64,000 nt of DNA from positions 7,337,555 to 7,401,554 of the forward strand of contig CAIIXF020000002.1 in NCBI GenBank assembly GCA_903813345.2, read 5' to 3'. The stretch comes from Owenia fusiformis (lineage: Eukaryota; Annelida; Polychaeta; Sabellida; Oweniidae). How positions within the stretch are numbered: the stretch's first letter is position 1; the number at the start of each line of letters is the position of its first letter. Position numbers and translations under genes: made by a program. This document shows, piece by piece, positions 12,207 to 23,314 of the stretch. The notes beneath the pieces were generated by a model. That model did not search any database, had not been told where the DNA came from, and saw only the letters and a list, made by a program, of their open reading frames with translations.

Positions 12207-12606
12207 CAATCAATCGATCAAGACCAATCAACATACATTTTACTAAAAATGTTGACCTAATTTTCACCAAAAATGCAACCTTTAATCATATTGTTGAATG
12301 CATAATTAGACTGTGCTTTGAGACATGCTCTATTTCCTAAGAGGAAAGGTGGATCGCTCCAGAGATTTTAAAGATACTGAATTGCGGTGACCGAGATGAA
12401 TTGAAACCAATGGATAACATGAGTTTCTTCAATGGGGAAATAAAATGGGGAACACTAATCTTAGGGGAATTCAGTTTTCCTTTCAAGAGCTATTTAATAC
12501 TTTAAAATGAAGAATAGTATGCATTAAACATTGTAAAACATGATTGCATTTTTGGTGAAAATAAGGTCAACAACTTTGTAAACATTTATTGATGGGTTGA
12601 TTGCTT
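12207..12606. repeat. Short element with ~80-bp inverted ends
   Basis: CAATCAATCGATCAAG...TTTTCACCAAAAATGCAA at the left is repeated, inverted and diverged, at 12535-12606 (GCATTTTTGGTGAAAATAAG...GGGTTGATTGCTTGC). It looks like a MITE sitting directly beside the palindrome-array element. Confidence 0.5.
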
Positions 12607-13929
12607 GCTAAATATCTCAAAGTCCGATTGACTTTATTATCCCTGTCTTAATGGTCAGAAAATAGTCATAATCAAAGATATAACTGTCTGAAATTGTTTG
12701 CGATAACTTACTTGAACCTTGTCAGGGTCAAATCAGGAGTGACAAAATTATTTCCACCAGCTTTTTGACATGTCTTCAAATACGATAGTATTTTCTGCAT
12801 AAGAGAGAGTGTCACTTGTGAAATTTATTGATTGGCCTGAGATCGTACCATATATGTATGCCATACAAGCGAAAAAGCCATATTGAACTTTGATGAATGT
12901 TGTTTGTCACTTTTTGACAATTGTAAAAATTCGGAGGCTTTGGGAGAGTGATAGAATTAATTGGGTTAAAAAATTCACCTGACTCAGACTATCCTTAAAT
13001 GAGCACTGATTCATCCGAGAGCATAACTTTTCCAAAACATGTAAGTGTTATTTCTGGACCACTCACTTTAATGTTTCGTCTAATTTTCCCTCAGAGTTTC
13101 CTCATCATTGTCCAAATCTTAGGCCATATTTGTTGAGATACATAAATGTTCATTATTAAAATCTTGCCTTCCTTTGATGTTGGAGAAGACTCGGCATTAG
13201 ATGTTATAAGTCCCAGAGCACGATAAATAAAAAGGACTTGTAGGCCAAATAAAAGAAGTAACAACAAAATGACATAAAACTGATAAACATTTTCTCTTGT
13301 GTATGTACGTTATTGTCTACCAAATTGCTATTCAGTAGGAAGAAACTCATTTTTCAGTTTCCATTTTAATTTCCTATTAGAGCGATCTTCTCAGGATTGC
13401 TTCTATGATCTATGTGTCGCCATAGCAACTTCTGTTTTAGAAACATTGCATGGACAATAGAAAATATAATTGTACAATAATTGTGATCATCCAACATTGT
13501 ACAGACATATTTAGAATTAAAAATATGAAGAGAATGACAAAACCTCTTAAAACAAATTTCTAAGGAAACAAATAGTGTGGTATTCTTGTTACCATGGCAA
13601 CAGAGTTTTTTATTTTTGTCATAAAGATTAATTACCTTTTATACCAGGACCAAAACTTGAAAAGTTGAAGTCAGTATCTTCATTAGTATCTGAGATAAAT
13701 AGGCTTCTTATAGTATCTCCTGCAGATTTTATTGAAGTGTAAGGAAAATGCTCTGAAGAGGGTTGCCCAAGGATGCCATTTAACAGGTCTAGTATTTTTG
13801 AGGTCCAAACCCTCTATTCATTTGAATAGTTAACCATTGTAAAGCTACTCATGGTAAACTAGCGAATTTGATTGTATCTTCATCTGAGAAGTCAATGAAA
13901 TATTAAAACCAGAGAAAACACACCAGCTT
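12607..13929. other. Unassigned stretch
   Basis: AT-rich, no credible coding frame. No repeat was recognised by eye. Confidence 0.4.
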
Positions 13930-14436
13930 TCTTCTATTTACCAGGGGTAGGGCACTATAAAGTCATATTAAAATTACAAAATAGCACTTCATCACAATAA
14001 TAGATGTATTACAATATCACACATAGCTTAGGAATGTTGTTAGAATACTACTTTGAGATGTTAAAGTTATCATATTTTGCTTGAAACAACAAATATAAAA
14101 TAAGCAAGAAAAAATGACAAAAATTTATTATAAATTGTATTTTTTCCGAAACCAACAAAGATATCAACCTATAACTTTAAGATATTATTAATCTCTGTAC
14201 TAGCAATGCAGGTTGTAGAACTCAGAAGAATAATTCAAATATCCTTTGAGTTATAAACTAATATTATAGTACCCCCTAAAATATTTTCCTAGGGGAGTAA
14301 AAACACTAAAAGTCATATTTTAATATCTTTATCAGCATGACAAACTGATCTACAAAAAATAAGTATTTTGCTTTTTCTAAAAAAATGCCCCAAAACCTCT
14401 TTCCCTTGAGATATTCTGAAATTCGAACCTGTCTAT

Positions 14437-14512
14437 ATGACATGTTTTCATCAAGAAATCATTATTCATTTTTGAAATACTAGTGTACCATTTTTTGGGA
14501 CCACCCTGTATA
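14437..14512 (-). mobile_element. Mariner end fragment
   Basis: Ends with CCATTTTTTGGGACCACCCTG next to TA and matches the right end of the complete element at 17258-18337. Only one end is present. Confidence 0.6.
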
Positions 14513-14777
14513 TACATTGACACAAAATACGCTTTGCATCATGTCTCACTATCACTGTATATTGGCCTTTTTGACAAAATAATTTAGATTGAATTGTGTT
14601 TACATTAAAAAGAATGTCAAGACTGTCTAAAAATAAATAGTTTAATTCTTACAAACAAATGAATGTAAATTATTCATAATCAAAATTCAGATATTGCATT
14701 GTTTCTATTCTTCAATAATTGGTTATTGTTCGCATCATAAAAAGTTCAACGCGGTGATCGTATTGGAGTGACCTTAC

Positions 14778-14877
14778 CTAGTTGGCAGAATACCTTTAAT
14801 GGTGAAATAATGGCGAACGCGAGAATAATGCTTGGAACCTCCATCAGTGCCGCTGAAGCTTCTAGTGAACGAGACAT
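14778..14877 (-). CDS. Candidate signal-peptide exon
   Basis: On the minus strand an ATG at 14877 opens a 33-codon frame with a hydrophobic run (PSIILAFAIISPLKVF) that ends at a good donor (TAG/GTAAGG). It is homologous in DNA to 49990-50060, another hydrophobic start. Its position upstream of the copy B lectin exons makes it a possible first exon of that gene, but a 6.6-kb intron full of repeats would lie between. No transcript evidence exists here. Confidence 0.35.
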
Positions 14878-14934
14878 TTGAAATCCTCCGATCGTTTTAC
14901 GCTTAGCTGACGCAATGTGACACTTATACATCGA

Positions 14935-15828
14935 TGAACAGATAAAATTAGCTAAATAACACTGACATTTTCAGAACTAATATATGAAATTACTACACTG
15001 AAAGTTGTGCGAAAATAGCCTTTTCACGTTTTGATGACATTAAAAGGCATAGTTCCCATTTTACGATCTCTTTGAAATTGGCCCACCAGTGTAATTATAT
15101 TTTTCCTTGGTAAAGAAAAGCTGCCAAACATTGCCCGAAAAGAAATTTAACTCTGTAATGCGTATGTCAAGAAATGTTTTAAAAACGAGTTCCAACATTG
15201 ATGTACATTTGGTTGCTTTTTGCTCTCATTTTTAACTCCAGCTTCACGGTTGCCATGGTCACTATAAGGCATTGGTAGCCATGACAACTTTATTTTTGAA
15301 GAATATCAACCTGATGCATATTGATGTTGGGCCAAGTTTGATTGAAATTGGGCCTGGTTTGATATTTTAGCAGTGAGGTTGATTGTGGCAAGTATGAACA
15401 AATAAGCAAAACAACGATAGACTCCATGGAACATGTTTATTAGTAAATATCGTGTGCTTTGTAATGTACACACTGTTAGTGTGGAATTTATTTTGTATCA
15501 AAATTGGCCATTGCATGATCTATGGGATGATCATGATTAAATGTCTGATAAAGCAATTTAGAACAAAACAATTGCTCGGTTTCAATAAATATTTCATTAG
15601 AAAAATCTCCGAATGAGAATTGTGAAATATTGTGTTTTATGGATTATGACGTTGGCTTTGCGGATAGATGTTCACCTTTTGATACTCTAATGGCATTCGA
15701 GACTGGATTTTGCCTGTCTCACATCGTTTAAAACTGGGCTAGTATCTTAAACTTTTTTTAAGTTATGAGTATTGACTATCGATTCTAAATGCATTCCTCG
15801 ACATGTATTAGCCACTGCTTCTTTCTAC
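14935..15828. other. Unassigned stretch
   Basis: No recognisable coding frame. Unremarkable AT-rich DNA. Confidence 0.4.
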
Positions 15829-16599
15829 CTTACCCCCAAATCACACCAAACTAGTTCTTACCCGTTCTTGCCAGTCCTACGAAAACGTCGTAAAACGGGC
15901 TCAATCTAAAAATCAATCGGGAAATATGTCTAAAATAATTAGCTACATTGTTCACAAACAGTCTTCAATACGTCCATCTCATTCGCAGTTCGTTCAGGTC
16001 GCACCACGACGGTGTGCAACGTCGTATAACGCGTCCTTAGTCTAGAATGACATCATGACCTGATTACCGGTCGCCATCATTCAAAATTCTAAAATCACCT
16101 TCCTGTCTGAGAACGTTCACGAAGTTCGTAAATAGTCCTTAGAAAGTTGCAGCTACATTCATTCCGTTCGCATACAGTTTAAAACCAGTTTTGAGGAACG
16201 CAGTGGCAACTTGTTTAGTCTGATAGCTATATTTCTGCTAACTCGTTCATAAGCAGTCTTTAATACGTTCTTAATCAGTTTAAACCCGTTTGCAATTAGT
16301 TCTACCTCGTTCTCAATACGTCCTCAGACAGTTCAACTCGTTGTAAAAACGTTCCTAGTAGGATTGCAGTACGACGGTTCCGTTTGCAGTACGTCCAGCT
16401 CGTCGTTAGTACGTTAAGTCGACCACAAGAGCATTTTGAGCATGTTCTAATTTCTAGAGGACCTACCCGTTCAAGTACGTTCGATGAAGTTTGTAAATAG
16501 ACCCCAAACGGTTCTTAGTGCGTCCAGTCCGTTCGTAAACAGTAGAAGCCCGTTTTTGAGACCGTAGTGAGAACTAGTTTGGTGTGATAGTAGGGTAAG
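15829..16599. mobile_element. CGTTC/ACGTCC-rich element with inverted ends
   Basis: Ends are CTTACCC, a short spacer, then ATCACACCAAACTAGTTCT, inverted at 16570-16599. The 770-bp body is made of irregular repeats of CGTTC, ACGTCC and TTCGTAAATAG words and is much richer in CpG than its surroundings. There is no open frame, so it is probably a non-autonomous element. The target duplication was not resolved. Confidence 0.6.
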
Positions 16600-16639
16600 A
16601 TCATTGTTTTGGGAGAGTGGGGGTATGTTTTCCTAACGA

Positions 16640-16812
16640 CCGGTGTGAAAGAAATTATGGTCCCCTGGGGATTATGGTCCCCTTTTTAAACGGCCCTTAC
16701 TGGCCCTGATTGTGTATAAGATAATAAGAGAAAGAGTTGTATTTAGGTCACCATATAAATCAATGGAGAGTAGGACCATAATTTGATAGGACCTCATACC
16801 CTTTTACACCGG
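16640..16812 (+). mobile_element. 173-bp MITE, CCGGTGTRAAAG ends
   Basis: Inverted ends CCGGTGTGAAAG and CTTTTACACCGG with one mismatch. A diverged copy lies inverted at 32189-32359, nested inside another small element. The body shows no coding frame. Confidence 0.7.
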
Positions 16813-17257
16813 CACACTCTTAGATCTTTTCTTTTTGCATGATGTGTTCTGTAACAATTTTTGGCACTTTTTGGCACTTGTGCACACTATATACTCTTAC
16901 GTCAAAGCATCTTTTTACACCTCTGTTTGAAGGTAATAAACATTGAACAACTATACATAATGCAATGATGGAATATTTTGAAAAATGTGAAAAATAAAAA
17001 AGGAACATTACAACAATGATATTTTATTAAAAGAAATTAGTGAAATATTATAAATATGATCGTGATGATGCATTCATGGTATGCATTTATGAGGCAATAC
17101 AATAGGTGATTGTTCAGACGCGTAATCATGAACAGCTGAGTGAGTATATATTCGGTTCAGTGATACATGCCAAATAGACGGAAAATTAGAAAACAAAAGC
17201 GCTCATAGTTAAAACTATTGAACGAGGTAGCAGCTTGTTCGAGAACGTTTTTAAATA

Positions 17258-18337
17258 CAGGGTGGTCCAAAAAATGGGACACTCGTATTTCGAAAATAGA
17301 TATTGTTTTTCTTGATGAAAACATGTCATATTATATACCAGTGGATAGGGAATTTACTCATCTTTACTTTGGTATATCAAATTTATTATAATGTCTGTCA
17401 ACCAGCGTCCATGATATAAATGATGTCATTTTCGTTTTAAAACAGGTTTTCCGAAACTTGCAAAACCCCAATTTTTTGTCAACTTGATATACATAAACAG
17501 ACGCTCAATATGTCCACCATTTTGATCAATTATAGCCCTCGATTTTGGCCTAAACTGGTAAAATGCATCATTGATATGCTGTTGAGACAGTGAATTCGAC
17601 TTTTTAATAATTCTGTCCTTAAGGGACTGAGTAGATCTAAGGGGTTCATGTTAAACCAATTATGTTAGTTCTCCAAATATGCGGTAGTCGCAGACACTGA
17701 CATCGGATGATCCAATTAAATGTTGTTTTTTGGACCATCCTGATATGAGCTCATTTTCGAATCATTACATTTTCCAACAAGATTGGGTTCCAAGCAATAG
17801 ATCTCACAAGAGTGTCAAATGTTTAAAGGAAAATGTGCCTAGATTCATTCCCCTTAATCACTGCCTCGCTCAGATCACCCGATTACCCAACGTCTGCGAC
17901 TACCACATATGGGGAGGACTGGCATAATTGGTATACCATAAATCCTTCAGATCTGTTCAGTCCCTGAAGGATAGAATTATTGAGAAGTGAAATTCATTGT
18001 CTCAACAGCATATCAATGATGCTATTGACCAATTTAGGCCAAAAATGAGGGCTACAATTGATCAAAATGGTGGACATATTGAACATCTGTGTATGTAAAT
18101 AAAGTTGACAATAAAACTTGGTGTTTACTACTTTTGGAAAACCCGTTTTGAAACGAAAATGACGTCATTTATATTATGGACGCTGGTTGACAGACATTAA
18201 AATAAATTTGAACTTATGATATACCAAATTAAAGATGAGTGAATTCCCTATCCACTGGTATATAATATGACATGTTTTTATCAAGAAAATCAATATCTAT
18301 TTTCGAAATACGAGTTCCCATTTTTTGGACCACCCTG
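17258..18337 (+). mobile_element. Self-inverted mariner-like element (1,080 bp, TA-flanked)
   Basis: The ends CAGGGTGGTCCAAAAAATGGGAC are inverted copies flanked by TA on both sides. The centre (17730-17927) encodes the transposase remnant FQQDWVPSNRS plus a degenerate NVCDYHIWG segment, i.e. the region of the second catalytic Asp of a mariner transposase. The right arm continues with C-terminal transposase coding. The left arm (about 17258-17650) is an inverted duplicate of that same 3' half (17945-18337), so the 5' half of the gene has been replaced and the element forms a large hairpin. It cannot encode an active enzyme. Confidence 0.8.
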
Positions 18338-18923
18338 TACATGGACCCAAATCCTCAATCAGGTCAATAAAAACCTAATTAAGGCAACCGATTTCTAAGA
18401 TTGATTTTAAGGTATAATTGCACCATTTTGCATGGTTCATTCTTAACATCAGCATCAGCAAACTATATATGTATATCACCAAAACAACTTTTTCTTCTTT
18501 ACACAACCTTTATTTCAAAAACACAACGTTTTAGATCAGATCTGGAACCTTTATAAGCTGCAAATCGTATTAGAAATAACCCGCCATTAACGACACTGAT
18601 CTAACGACAGTAGGTTTGTATTCAAACAATTTTGCTATATAAATTAACGAAAGATAAATGTTATCCCTCACCTGTAAAATCCCGATTTAAATCGGGAGAA
18701 ATCCCGTTTTTATTGCTCATCCCGATCTTTTCAAAATTCCGATTTTAAAAACTTTTCAAGTTCAAATCGGTAAAGACAAGAATCCCTGGTTAAGTAATAC
18801 TTTTACCGGTATTTCGGTAACGATACGGTTATTTAGTGACGGATATCGGTATTGGTTTCCAATTCGTTGCGACCTCTATTAAGGAGGAACTCAACCACTG
18901 GCAATTACACTAAAACTATAATT
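18338..18923. other. Unassigned stretch before the Polinton-like element
   Basis: AT-rich with a short ATCCCGATTTAAATCGGGA palindrome near 18688. No gene seen. Confidence 0.4.
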
Positions 18924-18929
18924 AACATT
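18924..18929. repeat. 6-bp target-site duplication, left copy (AACATT)
   Basis: Identical to 27929-27934 on the far side of the element. Six base pairs is the duplication length typical of Maverick/Polinton integration. Confidence 0.8.
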
Positions 18930-19507
18930 AGTAGTTAGACAAAAGGGGCTTTCAACCATCTTTTATACAGAACTCTATGGAAGGGTGATAATTATAAGTA
19001 GGGGGATAATAAAGGGTATTCCCCTTTAATCAACTACGTCATCGAGGGATTCCCATGTTCCATCAATCTGGTTTAATCCGGTTTCTGACTATAAGTATAA
19101 GTAAAATAATGTATATATTTAACATATTTAACTAGGGGTCAATTCGGTATAATCCTAAACTATCGTAGTATACAGAAAGAGTCCATTTCGTTTCGCTCAA
19201 GGTATTCCTCGTTTTCATCAACTACGTCATCGATGGAATTTTCAAACGTTTTCGTGCCGTCAGAGTTGATACCAACGTTTTTCGAACGTTTAGACGATTT
19301 CAGAGCGTTTCAACGTTGCCTCATCGATGAGATTTCCCTCAACATCCGGTTAAAACTGGATCAAATCGTATAGACTGTATGATAAAAATGTTCTATAAGT
19401 TTAACTTACCGGGTCGTGCTATATCTAACATGATCCTTAAATACTGTTCATTTTAAGAGTCTATTTTTTTGTTATACATATTCACAACTAGTTCATAGTT
19501 CAACGTG
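18930..19507 (+). repeat. Left terminal inverted repeat of the Polinton-like element
   Basis: Matches the reverse complement of 27354-27928 with only scattered differences over ~575 bp. It includes short internal motifs AACGTTTTCG and CATCGATGAG and two AACTACGTCATCGA words. Confidence 0.85.
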
Positions 19508-20317
19508 AGAGAGGCCCCCCAAGAGAGGTTTACACTGTATTTTTGTTTAACCGAGGTGCAAGTAAAATTGTAACAGTTGTTTATTATTCAATAGTATTGT
19601 TTTACACAGCGGTATTTAGCGCCATTCTATTGTGGTATAACCATGATCTAGCTAATTTTTAGGATTAAAATCTTGCCTGCGGTCAAAAAAGCATGTACAA
19701 AAATACGCCCTTAATATCGTTTGACTTAGTGTTCTACAGAAACTCATATATAGTTATCAGCTGTCATGTAATTCAGTCTAGCCTTACCAGACTTTGACCT
19801 GTAACACGATGATGCTTATGATGCTTCGAGGACAAGCGAGTTAATCTTATAATTGGTAAGCAGTATTGTTTATGTTAAGAACGCTGTGTTGTTTTGTTTT
19901 AGTGGTTTATAAACAAAGTGAAGTGTGGCTTACTAGTCCAGTATTTACACGCTCTTGAAATGACTTTGTATACCCGTATCATTGCACTTATGACACATAA
20001 ACCTTCTTTTAAATACCATCATATTAAATAAATTTAATGAATTTTATTTTATTTAGATAGACCTACAGTAATATTTGAGAAACATTATATCATTCTGAAT
20101 TTAACAGTGAAAATAATAAAGAATATAATATATATAATCAAACATAATGTAAAGCAGTAAAACCTCAAGGTCACCACATCATTCATGTTACAAATTTGAT
20201 AATCTATTTAAACCGTATGAGACCTCAATTGTGACTTAATATTTATCCCCGAGTATGTAATGTCATGAAGAAAAAATACCAACCATATTACCTCTTGTTC
20301 TTCAATCGAGTCACATC
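19508..20317. other. Left non-coding part of the Polinton-like element
   Basis: No open frame above 60 codons. AT-rich spacer between the terminal repeat and the first gene. Confidence 0.45.
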
Positions 20318-20577
20318 ATGAAAACAATGAAGGTCGTACCCATGATAAACGATGCTGAAAAGTGGCAAAGAATAATAAAAGCAGGAAGGAGCAATCAAGA
20401 GGGATTTGGAGGTAAACGAATGAGATTGATAGCTGCCAATACCATTAAAGAACAAATACAGGTGGTATCTCCCATGCAAGCAGTGGTAGATAGAGCTAAA
20501 GCCCAAATTGAGCGTCAAAAGAAATATGTTGAAGAACATAATCTGCATGGTCCAAAGGTATACAAACATAAACACAG

Positions 20578-20632
<55 letters not shown>

Positions 20633-20659
20633 AATGTTAAGGCTAAGTTAAAAAATTAA
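20318..20659 (+). CDS. Small basic/acidic protein with poly-Asp tail, function unknown
   Basis: A 113-residue intact frame. Residues 1-85 are mixed and helix-prone, with MKVVPMINDAEKW near the start and a charged helix VVDRAKAQIERQKKY in the middle. A basic KVYKHKHR stretch precedes about 18 consecutive Asp residues, encoded by a (GAT)n microsatellite, and the protein ends NVKAKLKN. The Asp run probably varies in length through slippage. It is the first gene inside the Polinton-like element, on the same strand as the zinc-finger and ATPase genes. Such acidic tails occur in DNA-mimic or histone/DNA-packaging accessory proteins, but no family is recognised and no function is assigned. Confidence 0.6.
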
Positions 20660-20769
20660 AAAATTAAAAGGGCCTTGTATAGACCATACAATATTCCCCA
20701 AAAGAACAAATAAACAATAACCAATGATATATACGACATTTCCACTTCTTCTCACTTCTTTCATATACA

Positions 20770-21075
20770 GTTCAGAATCCCAAGAGAACCCCAGGAGAAC
20801 CCATACAGAACCCTATGAGAATCCCTTCAGAATTCCAGGAGAATCCATTCAGAATCCCAGGAGAATCCATTCAGAATCCCAGGAGAATCCATTCAGAATC
20901 CCAGGAGAATCCATTCAGAATCCCAGGAGAATCCATAGAGAACCCATAGAGAACCCCATGAGAATCTATAGAGAACCCCAGGAGAATCCATAGAGAACCC
21001 CAGGAGAATCCATACAAAAGTCATACAGAACAACTGGCGAATTCGAATAGAACCACAATAGAATCCATATAGAAC
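20770..21075 (+). repeat. ~22-bp minisatellite
   Basis: Roughly a dozen copies of AGAATCCCAGGAGAATCCATTC, drifting to AGAACCCCAGGAGAATCCATAG. The 89-codon frame across it (20724-20993) is a product of the repeat and is not called as a gene. It lies between the two small genes of the Polinton-like element. Confidence 0.85.
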
Positions 21076-21193
21076 TAACGTGATGGCCTCTTGAGGACAT
21101 TTTCAGAACCCACTTGTTTAGAAGAAGCTATAAAATACAGTGACACTTTCATTTCCATCACTATAAAAAGCTCATTTGATCACGCAACATATC

Positions 21194-21322
21194 ATGCCGT
21201 ATATGAATCGTAAATCCTGTCCCATTTGCGGAAAAAGGAATTTAAAAACAATTAACACACATCTCAGTCAAGTACATAAACTTAACAGTGCAGAGGCCTC
21301 ATTATCATCTGGTCGCAAATAG
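21194..21322 (+). pseudogene. C2H2 zinc-finger protein cut by the Harbinger insertion
   Basis: ATG at 21194 opens MPYMNRKSCPICGKRN, and the finger continues with THLSQVHKL, giving a CxxC...HxxxxH zinc-binding pattern. Codons up to 21302 are native. The last few, ending in TAG at 21320-21322, are supplied by the left end of the inserted Harbinger. Beyond the insertion a frame from about 23685 (starting VERLSYRIKSK) stays open until 23774 and could be the original C-terminus, giving a protein of about 65-70 residues. A single finger of this kind suggests nucleic-acid binding. Same strand as the ATPase gene. Confidence 0.6.
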
Positions 21323-21640
21323 TTGCGTTGCGTCTGTGATGCGATTGCGATCGCAATTCGTAACGCATGCGATGCGTGATATTATCAATTGAGCGCAATC
21401 GCAGACGCAAAGCAATCGCAAAACAATTAAAACGTAAGTTGCGATCGCAAGTCTAGAGTGTATTTTGGCGCGAAATTTAAAAGGACACTGGCGCTAGTTT
21501 TTGACATTGATTGATTGAAATTGATAGAAATCCAATAATTGATATGATTTGATTGGTTGCGCATGTATTACACTTGTGCAAGACATAAGTGCGCCAAAAT
21601 GCAAACCGATTTACATTGAACAGACGGTAGTCGAAGAAAC

Positions 21641-21837
21641 ATGTCGAGGGCAAGGAATTGGACAAATGATGAACAAGAATTATTAGTATTTATCATTGAG
21701 AAGGATGCAAATATTCTTTTGGCACCACTTAGCTGTCAAAGTCAAATAACAATACAATCACAGGATAGTTGCTGGGCAAGGGTAGCTGAAAAAATAAGTT
21801 CACTTGGTGTGGAAATGAGGACTAGAAAAAACGTTAT
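21641..21837 (+). CDS. Harbinger Myb/SANT-like DNA-binding protein, exon 1
   Basis: ATG at 21641 opens MSRARNWTNDEQELL, the first helix of a Myb/SANT-like domain with its conserved Trp. It continues through CWARVAEKISSLGVEMRTRKN and ends at a clean donor (TTAT/GTAAGT at 21838). In animal Harbingers this protein carries the transposase to the nucleus and binds the element ends. The continuing exon, expected to start with a KW-type motif, was not found before 22.2 kb, so the gene is probably incomplete. The start fits the usual position, a few residues before the conserved Trp. Confidence 0.65.
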
Positions 21838-22084
21838 GTAAGTCACACATCACTGAAAATAAATAACTGTTAAAACGGGAAGCTGTCATGTTACTGAAAC
21901 TAACTGAAATAAAATGAACTTTTGGTCGTTGTTGTATGTGTTCTACAAAGCTTCTATCTAAAATCCGTCAACATAATTTTTCAACAGACAATGAAACGAT
22001 AACAGCTAATGAGTTTTCTATTTGGTGGTGTATATTTTACATTTTATACACATGCAAGAAAATTGCAAGTTGTGGGTTCCAACT

Positions 22085-23314
22085 AATTAAATTAACAGTA
22101 ACAACTTCTGTAATTATATTGGAAACGGATGGTTGGCTAATGCCAAACGTATCTCCTGTTGACATTTGGAGTTGTCCAGTTGCCAGGAATCTGATAGTGA
22201 TCACCCTATGCAGACAGAGCCTGTGGGAAATATTGGGTGCGGAGCAAATGAGCGGAGGGTGCGGAGCTAACGCTTATTTTTGAATTTAAATTTGGGATAT
22301 TTCTGAAACTAAGCCGTTTTGGGACTTCAAATATACCAAGATATGTGTATTTGACACCAAATATCAATACAATTGTGAAAATAGTAGCGCAATTCATTCT
22401 ATAGCGACGCAGTGTGCCTTAAACCTTTCCCAGACCTATATATTTTGAAATTATCCTTTTAATACTGAGTCCCCAGCATTCATAAAAAATGGTGTTCAAG
22501 GTGCACTATCTATACAAATTATTTTTGCATCTTGGAAGCCAGGCAGTATCTGTGTGATTTTATAAGAATTCGGAAATGTTCTTCAGATATGAGCCCCTCT
22601 AAATATTGGGTGCGGAGCAGCTCCATAAACGTAGCTCCGCACCCAATATTTAGAGGGGCTCATATCTGAAGAACATTTCCGAATTTTTATAAAATCACAC
22701 AGATACTGCCTGGCTTCCAAGATGCAAAAATAATTTGCATGGGTAGTGTATCTTGAACACCATTTTTTATGAATGCTGGGGACGCAGTATTAAAAGGATA
22801 GTTTCAAAATATATAGGTCTGGGAAATGTTTAAGGCATACTGCGTCGCTATAAAATGAATTGCACTACTATTTTCACAATTTTATCGATATTTGGTGTCA
22901 AATACACATATCTTGGTATATTTGAAGTCCCAAAAACGGCTTAGTTTCAGAAATATCCCAATTTTAAATTCAAAAATGACCGTTAGCTCCGCACCCTCCG
23001 CTCATTTGCTCCGCACCCAATATTTCCCACAGGCTCTGTCTGCATAGGGTGGTGATCAACATTTTTAGAAACCCCGGGATGAAATGATTGTTCCTATTCT
23101 TTGGTGTCAGTTCGTCTTCAAAAAGGTTTATAACCTCTATTAACAATGCTCTCGGCATTATGTATCTCTGGAGCATCTCGATGTCATTAAGTGAATCGAG
23201 TGGGTTAAACTTATCTCGAAATACTCTTCGGCCAATACGATTGTGGTGATCCAGAATGAAACATCTTGGTGTTCTTGTACTTTTGCAGACGATGCAGGTA
23301 AGGTACATATACAC
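22085..23314 (-). pseudogene. Harbinger transposase N-terminal region, split by a foldback
   Basis: Minus-strand frame 23314-23059 encodes NRIGRRVFRDKFNPLDSLND, then EMLQRYIMPRALLIEVINLF and NHFIPGFLKML, the usual N-terminal part of Harbinger transposases. It breaks at the foldback (22204-23049). On the far side, 22203-22085 continues in the expected order with TIRFLATGQLQMSTGDTFG and SQPSVSNIITEVV, the conserved helix-turn-helix stretch. After this the frame is lost and the catalytic DDE part is not seen. So the gene was intact here before the foldback arrived and has since decayed or been deleted at its 3' end. Confidence 0.7.
22204..23049. mobile_element. 846-bp foldback with 9-bp target duplication
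   Basis: The two arms (22204-22625 and 22628-23049) are inverted copies of each other with few differences. The ends are CCCTATGCAGACAGAGCCTG. They are flanked by TAGTGATCA (22195-22203) and TGGTGATCA (23050-23058), a 9-bp duplication with one mismatch. Nine-bp duplications are typical of Mutator-like elements, so it may be a MULE-type MITE. The arms meet at the inverted word GCTCCGCACCCAATATTTAG. No protein is encoded. Confidence 0.8.

Larger units (their letters stand above)
8417..14386. mobile_element. ~6-kb unit bounded by diverged ~470-bp inverted repeats
   Basis: 8417-8890 matches the reverse complement of 13930-14386, with diverged but continuous similarity: TTTTTTAGAAAAAGCAA at the outer edge and AGTGCCCTACCCCT at the inner edge. 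No target duplication was recognised and no transposase is visible. A single related, older copy lies at 51585-51945. The inside holds the palindrome-array foldback and otherwise unassigned DNA. It may be a non-autonomous element or two independent copies in opposite orientation. Confidence 0.5.

Noticed and set aside
20724-20993. 89-codon frame with hydrophobic start and repeated NPRRIHSES peptide
   Set aside because: Produced by a 22-bp minisatellite.
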